A DNA stretch of 12,378 bases, taken from Cyclostephanos tholiformis (Eukaryota; Bacillariophyta; Thalassiosirophyceae; Thalassiosirales; Thalassiosiraceae). Positions 1 through 7,748 of this stretch are shown here, in pieces. The DNA is taken from contig JALLPB010000876.1 in assembly GCA_036939975.1 (NCBI GenBank), forward strand, positions 1-12,378, given 5' to 3'. A model generated the notes under the pieces. The model was not told the DNA's origin, searched no databases, and was given only the letters and a program-made list of their open reading frames with translations. The position numbers and the translations under genes were made by a program. The first letter of the stretch is position 1. The number at the start of each line of letters is the position of its first letter.

Positions 1-453
1 TTTTTTTGTCATGGAAGGTCTCGAACACATCACATCATAATAACATCACACATCACAACATCCAAAATCAACGATGACCACGGCACGGTACGGGGAAGCG
101 TTATGTTGTGTGTATTCGTTGACGTGAAAGTGGCGGGATAACACACATGGTTGGGGCCGATGTAATTTTTTATATTAGGTATATACAAACTCCTACGTAC
201 GTGGGTTTCGACGTCCGGGCCGTAGTAAAAAACTTCATGTTCGACGACCGAATCGAACGACGACCAACAGAAGGATGGATACCTACATCATCACCTACCA
301 TGGTATATTATCTAGCGAGAGAGAGATGACGAATGATGATTAGAATCGCAAGAGTAGAACAACGCTTGGGAGGTAGACTGGGGGTGTGTTAGGGTGCGGT
401 TCATTTCTCCTCATCGTCGAATAGTCAACATTTCCGTAATACATGCTACCATC
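1..453. other. Upstream region of the chitinase gene, no gene recognised
   Basis: No convincing coding region is seen. Positions 20-62 are rich in short CA/CAT-type repeats (variants of acatcaca). AT-rich TATA-like stretches occur near 167-188 and 302-310, roughly 270 and 145 bases before the chosen ATG at 454; either could belong to a promoter, but neither is diagnostic. An open frame from 147 to 329 has no recognisable composition and is not called. The frame of the first chitinase exon stays open upstream to 394, but that codon is GTG and no ATG precedes 454 in frame. Confidence 0.5.
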
Positions 454-3400
454 ATGAGGCATGACAGAACCGACGACGGCGATCCCACCCGATTCTCCAA
501 CCATGGACCACTACTATCGCGTATCGTCCTGGTCGTCGTAGTTTTCATTCCGGTCATCGTCGTCGTAAACATCGTCATCGTGATGACGACGACGACCGTG
601 ACATCCAGCCTCCCCCCGTCGTCGTCATCCTCGTCTTGGACGGGAATGTGGGGCGATATTGGGATTCCCACCCCCCCGGCATTGCGCGTGCGACGGGAAC
701 TCCAATCGTCGTCGTCTTCGTCGTCGACGTGGACGACGCACACGGGGGACGATGGCGTCGTCCTCCCCCCTGTCGATCTATCGGCATATCATACCGAGGT
801 GGAGGGGGGTGGGGGGGGAGAGTATGACGATGACGCGTCGTCGTCGTCGTCATCGTCGTCGTCGTCGTATGAGACATCGAACGAGGAGAGTGAGGCGCTG
901 CTCGAGAGGCTATCGAGAGCGATATCGGCGAGGGAATCGCTCGTCGTCGAACATCCGAGGTGGTCGTACGACGACGACGACGACGAGGAGGAGGACCACG
1001 TCATCGAGGGTAATTACGTAAACGACGATGCGGGGATGGTCATCGATGGGACCATGACACAATACAGTCACATATCGTCCCTGGGCAAAAAGCGTCGGAA
1101 CCTGGTGGGATCGTACGCCAGCTGGCAGTGGTACGATCGCGATTCGTTGGCGACGCCGACGAATATTCCGCTCGACAAGTACACGAGGGTGAATTACGCC
1201 TTCTTTCAGGCCGATAACTACGGATACGTCTACGGCACCGATAGCTGGGCCGATCCAAATATACTGTTCGGGCCGTACAGGTACGACGCGCCCGATGATT
1301 TACCGGAGGGGTGCAGGGGCGGATTGGGACGGGATGACGGATATGATGTGATGACCGGGAGGGGGGAGGAGGATGATGATATTGCCGCCACGACCAAGGA
1401 TGACTCGCGTGGAAGGCGGAGGACGAATAGGCGTCGGAGGAACGATATAAGGGGGGGGGGGAGGAGGAGGAGGAAAGCGCAGACGACGCTCGTCGTCGAG
1501 GACGATGACAATACGAACAACTCCAATGCGACGACGACGACGAATACGACGGCGAGGTGCGAATTTTTTGAGCAATGTCATCGCAACTTCCCGAACTCGA
1601 AATCTTGCAACGTACACAACTACAAGGATGGATTGATATATCGGAGTCACTCGATGGGTACGCAGGTATATCCGAGCATAGGGGGATGGACGTTGAGCTC
1701 GTCATTTCCCATTGTGGCAAGTTCTGATGCTAGGAGGAAGAGGTTTGCGGAGGAATGCGTCGGATTGATCGACGATTATGGTTTCGATGGTGAGTAAATT
1801 TGATATTGTTGCTTGTTTTGTTTCGTTTGCTTGTTTTGTTTGTTTGTTCTGTTTGTTCGTTCGTTTACTTGTTCATTTACTTGTTTGTTGTAGGATACGA
1901 CGTGGGGCACGATTGGGCTTGCCCATATGCATCATAATATTTATTGTGGGGGAGGGGGTTGCACCCGTCCCCCATCGCCGCGCCGCGAGACTGGGTATTT
2001 CCACCTCCACCCCCATCATATCTTTCGAACCCTTCGTCATCTTACTTTCGTCTGTGTTAACCCCACCCCCTCAAAGGAATCGACATCGACTGGGAGTATC
2101 CCGGCTACAAGGAACACGGCGGCACGGAGGCCGATCGCGATAACTTTAACAAATTGCTCCTCGAGGTACGAGAGGCTCTCAACGCCTATCAGGAGAAGAC
2201 CGGTAAATCGCCATTGGGTGGGGGCGCTTACGGACTAACGGCCGCGTTACCGTGCGGACCGGCGAATATCGATTTTCTAGACGTGTCGTTTATTGCCGAG
2301 GCATTGGACGAACTGAACCTAATGACTTTTGATTTACACAATGAAAGGGATCCGAAAACGGGTGCGAATTCTCCATTGTTCGATCAGGAGTGGGACGAGG
2401 AGCCCGGTTTAAGCGTGGACGGATGCGTCAAGAATTACAGGCTCGGGGGGGTGGGGGACTTTGCGAAGAAGATCAACATCGGGTGAGTTGTCGGCGACTT
2501 GCGCGTGTTTTTCTTTTATTTACATACATCGTATACTTCTCTTCGCTAATGAGAAGCATTCGTTGTTTCACCCTACGGTCTTTCGTTAATCATGAACATT
2601 CGCCAACGCCGCCGATCGAACTGCAGTGTCCCATTTTACGGCAAGACGTACCCCTTTGCCTCGGAGTTGAATGCAGCACATAGCAATATGACCGAGGAGG
2701 AACTCGGTGAGGGTATGTCCGATCAGCAGAACTGGCCCCAGGACCTCGGCACTCCTGTATTTTACAGCATTATCGATAAGCTAGCTAAAGGTGGGATGGT
2801 ATCGAAACGTCATGAACCCACCAAGACGCAATATGCTTACTTTAAGGATGGCTCTGGGTTAGGTGAGTGCATGTTGTCTTGAACGATGACGCGTGACTAC
2901 CGCCACCTGGTAACAGTAATCGAAATTACACATTCAATATTCTTCAGTTTCGTATGACGATCCTCAGTCTGTCTGTGACAAAGCGGACTATGTATCCAAG
3001 GAGTTCCTTGGGGGCCTCTTCATTTGGGAAGTCACAGGAGATTTGATGAAAAATTTGGTGAGATTCTCATTTTTCGCCTCATAACGACCTCGCTGTCATT
3101 TGTGACCGCGCTCACGCCCACCAAATCCCTGAATCGCAGGAGACGCCCTTGGTAGATTCAATTAATCGCAAACTGGAAGAGACCAACTTTGATTGTCGGC
3201 TGATGGCGTCCGCTGAGGATGGATCAATAGTTGATTTGCCTCCGCCTGCTCCTAAGGGAGAGGAGCAAATATTACGGCTGGAAAATGCGAGTGTAGTAAC
3301 ATCTATCATCGACCACTTGCAAAAGGCCGAGAATGGCGAGTTGGCTGGGGGCGGTAAAGGAACAATTACGAGGGCAGCGTTTGTGTACCGTGCTTGGGAT

Positions 3401-6400
3401 GGAAGCTTATTTCCATCGTATTTTTACAGGTTTGAGCACTTTTTGGATGCCTTAGAAAAGATGGCGACCGTGGGGGTGAATGGAGATTTATTTTACTTGG
3501 GATATGGTCAAAATGTTTCAAGTACAAACGGTACTCAGAATGCTACGGGGATAGAAGATGGTCAACTTAGGCGTCAGCTCCAGATGGAGGATGAAGATAA
3601 TGTCGCTCTTGATGCCACAGAGGTCTTACAGACTTCGTTGGTTTATGGACTTGTTAATGTCGCCGCATACCTAGCCCAAGCTATGACAGACTCCATCATC
3701 CACGATGCATGTGACGAGCTCAATGTAGATTACTTAGACGATGACAATAACGACGGACGTGGACTTGACGATGGCAAAGACGTTTTTCGATTCCCAATAA
3801 GTAATGCATGTGGCCAATACGGACGGTCTTACGAAGACGAAAGCTGCGATACGGTTGATTTAAAGTACGACTGCAAATCACAAATGGATGTAGAGCTTCT
3901 AGCAAATATGGAATCCAACGGAATTAGTCGAGGTCATTGGGACGGAGCTCCTGGGTCATTTTATTGTGGACCAAAGGAAGTGTACGGAAAGACTGGTTAG
4001 TTCGACTTGTTGATTGTTTGGTATTTTTTACCCAACCTGATTTTGATCCCCATTTATTTTATTTCGTTTCATTAGGATTCTGGGATGCAATTACTGGAAG
4101 GGAACCTGACGACGTGACCCCAACTCCGAATGATGGTGGCAGAACAGGTATGTATCTTCCTTGACCAATGTGCTGGTTGCGACGAAAATCGTCACCATAT
4201 CAAGTAAAATAGACATTAATTACGCACAATTTGATGCTCATGAAACCTGATCTTGTTCGCACAGACGTGCAAGGTTGTTGCTGGTGGGGTCGAGGCAGCT
4301 TGCAAATGGGCACCAAGGGTACTTGTATTTACGGAAAACTGAACTATCATTTGGGCAAGGCTAAAGCTCTGCGTGATGGAGAAGCAATGTTTGCTAACGT
4401 CGATTTTTGCAATGATCCAGGTCAAATCTGCTCGGGATTAGATTCTATACCTCTTCGGTGGATATCGGGAATGTATCATTGGATGGAGAATGTCCAAAAG
4501 TACGATCAAGGTAGATTTAACTACATGGATGAGCTTATCTCCTACGTCAACGGTGATCTTACATCAGAAGAATTCTTTCGTGGGGCAACAAATATTCATG
4601 TTCTGGGATGTCACAAGACCGATTGTTCCTCGTCCAAATCTCTCACGGATATGGACGCTCGTCTTCGCGCTTTTGAAAAGGTAATGTCCCTTTTTGGCCT
4701 CCAATTTGAATCTCACGCCAAACCCGAGCCTCCGTTCAAGGCGTATCCAGGCCAACAACTGCCGACCCCGGCCCCTACTGTGACCGTTCTCGAGGAAACT
4801 GAAAACACGCTATTATCACCCACAATCCCTCCTACTGTTATGAGGGAAACCGTCGTTATTCCATTCAACATATTCCTCACAGGTGTGCCCAATGCCACCA
4901 ACATGACCAATGATGAGCAGAAACTTTTTGAGTCAGTCATGCTTGACATGCTTGTTTCTCGTCTTGCGACAGTCGATATAACCGTTTTAGACGTGGTGAC
5001 GGATTCTCAAATCCCAAACCCTTTTTTAGCAAAATCAATCTTTGATTCTCAGGGTGAAAGCGGTGCCAGTGACAATGAAACAAAGCCCGTATTGCAAGTC
5101 GTAATGAACGTCACAATTAGCTACGGCCCTCCTCCCCCCGAAGGAATGCGGGACTGGTCCATTTACGTAAAATCGTGGATAGAATCGTTTGGAAACACGA
5201 TGGTAGAAATCTTCACCTCGCCAAAACACCCACAGCATCCTGAAACCAACTCAAAGTTTTGGGATGAGTTAAGCGATGTCACGGCGTCTAATGTCGAACC
5301 GCCAAACACAGACCCTACAATGTCGCCTACACCCGTTCCAGAGCCTGTCTGGGTTTATCCGGATAATTCCGGGAACAAAGGAATCATTGCCGGCGTAACC
5401 CTCTTTCTTTTGTTTCTTATCGCTGCATTTTGCGTGCACTTTCAAAGGAAGTTACGCGAATACAGACGACTTCAATCATCTCTGCAACAAAACAAGAAGT
5501 ATTTGGAGATAGTCGATGAAAATTCTTACCAACGCCGGGAGAAGAAAATACGACAAAGGTCATCTGGATCTCATCTAACACGGGATTCGACGTTCTTTCG
5601 TCCTGATTCGCGCAGACGGTTAGAGAGAGTGATAGAGGAAAGTTCATCGGATTCCTCCTCTAGCAGTGACAGTGAAAGTTACAGCGACAGTGACAGTGGT
5701 GAAAAGAAACGCCGATTTTCGGCTGTGAGAAAAGTTAGAGGTGTAAGCCAAGCACAAAGTGTCACTGCTTCAGCTGCAATGCGCTCACGTGGTTCGCTTG
5801 CGAGTGCTTCCTCTTACTCCAGAAAAAGCTCACATGATTCCGCTGCAAGCGCTTCTCTTGCTAAGCGCTCACGTGGATCGCCTGCAAACGCGTCCTCTGA
5901 CACCCATAGGAAATCACGTGACTCCGTCGCGAACGCTTCCGCTGAAACGTGCTCGCATGGTTCGCTTGCGAGCGTTTCCTCTTACGCCAAAAAAGGCTCA
6001 CGTGATTCCGTCGCAAACGCTTCTACTTATTCAAAAAGTCTGAACGGTAGCGTGTTCTCTAATTCAACGCATGGCGAGGGGGAAAGCTCCACGGAAAACA
6101 AGAAATTGAGTCAATTTGATGAGATTGTCGAACGTGTTCGGGTTAATGATCCAACACTAAATGAAATCATTCTTGATGGCAGGAGAATGGTTCAAAGACA
6201 TCACTATAAGAGTTTATGGAATGCCCTTGTGGATAACTCCGTTGTCACAAGACTTTCTCTCAGACGTTGCAATATCAACGATGAGGGTGCCAAATCCTTG
6301 TCACTGGCTTTGGTTCACAACACTTGTATTACACATGTTTGGTTAGGAGAAAATGTCATTACAGATGACGCCGTGGAATGTGAGAAAGACTCATTTTGCG

Positions 6401-7494
6401 CAGTAATTCATTTTCTTTTTAGTTCGCAGACACCTTTCTAACTGTTTTTCTTCACTTACATCATAGCTTTAATTGCAACATTGGAAAGCAACGAAACCAT
6501 CGTCAATTTAGAGCTGGCGGGAAATTCAGGTACTGATCCTGTCCTAATTGACGAGGTTAGATCGATACTGAAACCGCGAGAAAATGCTTACTTGGTTGAC
6601 ATCATGGACCGAGTATCGCAAAACGATCCATCACTGACAACGTTAAATTTCAGCAGAATGAATATTGGCTCGCGCGAAGATGTCCTGCCCATGCTTGATT
6701 CTCTTACTAATAGTATCTATATTCGAAAGATTGACCTTTCTTGGAACGAAATGGATGATGATTGTGTGTCGTACATCTCCCTGGCTTTGGAGGAAAACAC
6801 TAGTGTAACTGATCTCAACTTGGCGAATAATGTCATACATTCAGATGGAGCAGAATGTAAGTGCTCTGTGCTAGAATGACTGTTTTCTTTTGGCTTTCAA
6901 CTCCTCAATTACTCTTGTGCATCGTTTTTTCGTTGATCTCTAGACTTAATTGGCATCCTCGATTCGAATACAACGCTAGTAGACATCAATTTGGCTGGTA
7001 ACATGATTGACAGCAGTATTTTAGAGGAAATATATGCACTATTGAAAAAACGTCGCAGTTCTAAATCCATCAAAAAAAATGAATTACGTGACGGACAATC
7101 ACAAGCTAGCCAGTCAAGTGAAGATGAGTCAGGAGCCGAGTCGTCTGATGAGTCACCAAGTGATTTGGAATCAGCCAAGGAAGGTGCGGTGGCTTCAGCG
7201 GCCTCCCAATCATTGAACTCACTTTTATTGCCTGCTGATGCTAGCAGTGGATCTATCAGCCGCAAATCTGGATCGAGATCGGCTAGAAATTGGAGTGAAT
7301 CTATGAAATCAAAGTCTAAGACTTCAACGGCGTCCCAATCATTGAACTCACTATTATTGCCTGCCGATGCTAGCAGTGGATCTATCAGTCGCAAATCTGA
7401 ATCTAGATCGACTAGTGATAGGAGCGAATCTGCGAAATCAAGCTCTAAGCGTCACGGAGACCATGAGCGGAGAAAGGTGAGAAAAATCGTCTGA
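454..7494 (+). CDS. Receptor-like GH18-GH19 chitinase with transmembrane helix and LRR tail (9 exons)
   Basis: Exons: 454-1789, 2077-2482, 2627-2862, 2948-3057, 3140-3995, 4076-4147, 4265-6379, 6467-6856, 6944-7494. All eight introns are GT-AG and keep frame, giving about 2,023 residues. Order: hydrophobic anchor 24-44; Ser/Asp/Glu-rich stretch 51-205; GH18 domain 217-700 with SIGGW (408-412) and DGIDIDWE (445-452); GH19-like domain about 765-1150; unrecognised domain about 1200-1350; transmembrane helix 1378-1397; Ser-rich tail; two LRR modules 1620-1877; repeat tail to the TGA. Expected role: hydrolysis or binding of chitin outside the membrane, with a cytoplasmic tail able to recruit partners. 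If the N-terminal segment is cleaved the protein is type I; if not, both ends are cytoplasmic. I start at 454 because it is the first in-frame ATG and is followed by the hydrophobic segment. The exon chain is strong; signalling is inference. Confidence 0.8.
838..867 (+). repeat. TCG trinucleotide tract coding poly-Ser
   Basis: Nine TCG units and one TCA encode ten serines (residues 129-138). Related GTC/TCG/GAC runs are scattered through 530-990, including five GAC codons at 970-984 that encode five Asp. The stretch lies between the N-terminal anchor and the GH18 domain, where length variation would be tolerated. Confidence 0.9.
1320..1557 (+). repeat. Low-complexity insert inside the GH18 domain, with 11-G run
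   Basis: Residues 289-367 are a charged, Arg/Asp/Thr-rich tract lying between the GH18 blocks ending PEGC and starting CEFFEQC. The DNA includes a run of 11 G at 1451-1461 read as Gly codons, and later ACG repeats. The frame stays open and GH18 homology resumes afterwards, so it reads as coding. A spliced intron here was considered but I see no good GT-AG pair. Confidence 0.6.
1790..2076 (+). other. Intron 1 of the chitinase gene, T-rich with an internal cryptic acceptor
   Basis: The donor is gtgagt at 1790 and the acceptor ends at 2076, before a GA that completes the Gly codon of DGIDIDWE. The first 100 bases are variants of tttgttt/cgtt, an almost pure T/G tract. A second good-looking acceptor (ttgttgtag) ends at 1893. 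At 287 bases this is the longest intron of the gene; the other seven are 80-144 bases (2483-2626, 2863-2947, 3058-3139, 3996-4075, 4148-4264, 6380-6466, 6857-6943). Confidence 0.8.
3350..4700 (+). other. GH19-like chitinase domain (exons 5-7)
   Basis: Residues about 765-1150 continue directly from the GH18 end in the same exon. Recognisable blocks are VYGLVNVAAYLAQAMTDS (ending at S881), a Cys-rich SNACGQYGRSYEDESC block, GCCWWGRGSLQ (1009-1019), an FCNDPGQICS block, and RWISGMYHW followed by an NVQKYD segment. GRGxxQ and the Cys/Trp framework match GH19 chitinases; the block order fits an algal or oomycete-style GH19 rather than plant class I. By my alignment D880 sits where GH19 usually has its catalytic Glu, so activity is uncertain. 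The family call rests on motif recognition only. Confidence 0.7.
4850..5440 (+). other. Membrane-proximal extracellular domain and transmembrane helix
   Basis: After a Pro/Thr-rich linker, residues about 1200-1350 form a mixed alpha/beta-looking region with several N-glycosylation sequons (for example NATN and NVTI). A second Pro-rich stalk (PTMSPTPVPEP) leads to the helix GIIAGVTLFLLFLIAAFCV (from 1378), followed at once by basic residues (QRKLREYRR), the classic stop-transfer pattern. This puts both chitinase domains outside and the remainder inside. I do not recognise the extracellular domain. Confidence 0.75.
5776..6040 (+). repeat. 84-bp tandem repeats coding a Ser-rich cytoplasmic tail
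   Basis: The hexamer tcacgt, or one-base variants, recurs at 5785, 5830, 5869, 5914, 5953 and 5998, with alternating spacing of 45 and 39 bases. That makes three copies of an 84-bp (28-residue) higher-order unit, each of two half-units such as SRGSLASASSY and SRDSVANAS. Just upstream (near 5640-5700) is an acidic Ser-Asp stretch that looks like casein-kinase-2-type sites. The repeats lie in the cytoplasmic tail, between the transmembrane helix and the LRRs. Confidence 0.85.
6107..7053 (+). other. Two tandem LRR modules (exons 7-9)
   Basis: Module 1 starts QFDEIVERVRVNDPTLNEI and module 2 starts LVDIMDRVSQNDPSLTTL. Each has about four leucine-rich repeats (such as VTDLNLANNVI) and ends in a LELAGN or INLAGN repeat plus a helix (EVRSILKPR, EEIYALLKKR). 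The NDPSL-type cap and repeat length recall tropomodulin/RNI-like LRRs rather than plant receptor-kinase LRRs. Introns 7 and 8 cut both modules at the same place and phase. The position after the transmembrane helix predicts a cytoplasmic protein-binding surface. Confidence 0.8.
7192..7449 (+). repeat. 129-bp tandem duplication in the last exon
   Basis: Copies at 7192-7320 and 7321-7449 are in frame (43 residues each) and very similar in DNA. Both contain SQSLNSLLLPADASSGSIS. The core is nearly identical and the flanks differ mainly at Ser/Arg codons. The encoded tail has high Ser content and scattered Arg/Lys. Confidence 0.92.
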
Positions 7495-7748
7495 GCGTAC
7501 ATTGATGCAGTGTTGCAAAGAGACACAAGAATTAGCGCTTGAGGTGAAAATCGGCGATGTCGAGAGAAGGTGCATGTCGTAAACACACATGCGCACTTCT
7601 CTACTGGGAGGTTTCGACTCCTCAGCGGGGGTTTCATGAAGATGATTGCCCCCCCCCCCCTTTCTAGAGAATGGCATGTCTCACTGATAAGCCGTTGTCA
7701 ATGGCCGCCACTTAACAATATAGCTTCTTTTACAAACACACTATGGAG
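7495..7748. other. Tail-to-tail intergenic spacer
   Basis: This spacer of 254 bases lies between the stop of the chitinase gene and the stop of the minus-strand membrane protein, so it must hold both 3' ends. It contains a run of 12 C at 7649-7660. I see no clear polyadenylation signal, terminator hairpin or gene. Confidence 0.6.

Larger units (their letters stand above)
1102..3160 (+). other. GH18 chitinase domain (exons 1-5)
   Basis: The domain opens with NLVGSYASW (residues 216-224). It has the conserved SIGGW strand (408-412) and the family signature DGIDIDWE at 445-452. Its last residue, E452 (codon 2094-2096), is the expected proton donor and D450 its partner. Later landmarks are ALPCGPANID, the position of the MxYD motif reading MTFD (528-531), PFYGKTY, and the closing FIWEVTGD (684 onward) with the conserved Trp of the substrate groove. 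About 80 residues of low complexity (289-367) interrupt the domain. The signature is completed across intron 1, which supports that splice junction. An active chitinase is likely from known GH18 chemistry; the Tyr-to-Phe change in MxYD could affect it. Confidence 0.88.

Noticed and set aside
147..329. 60-codon plus-strand ORF starting with ATG
   Set aside because: No domain, no low-complexity or hydrophobic signature and no splice context; its length is expected by chance.
394..453. Upstream extension of the first chitinase exon
   Set aside because: The frame is open but starts with GTG; a eukaryotic start should be ATG, and the first in-frame ATG is at 454, just before the hydrophobic anchor.
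411..1720. Several long antisense and alternate-frame ORFs over exon 1
   Set aside because: They arise from GTC/GAC repeats that lack stops in most frames. The frame-1 reading alone contains conserved GH18 motifs.
1778..2143. Hydrophobic Cys/Phe/Leu-rich ORF across intron 1
   Set aside because: It is a translation of tgtttg-type intronic repeats, and the canonical donor and acceptor explain the region.
7477..7510. A possible 34-base terminal intron (gtgaga...atgcag) extending the chitinase gene by 23 codons to a TAA near 7580
   Set aside because: It would keep frame, but 34 bases is far below the 80-290 of the other introns; the TGA at 7492 is the simpler end.
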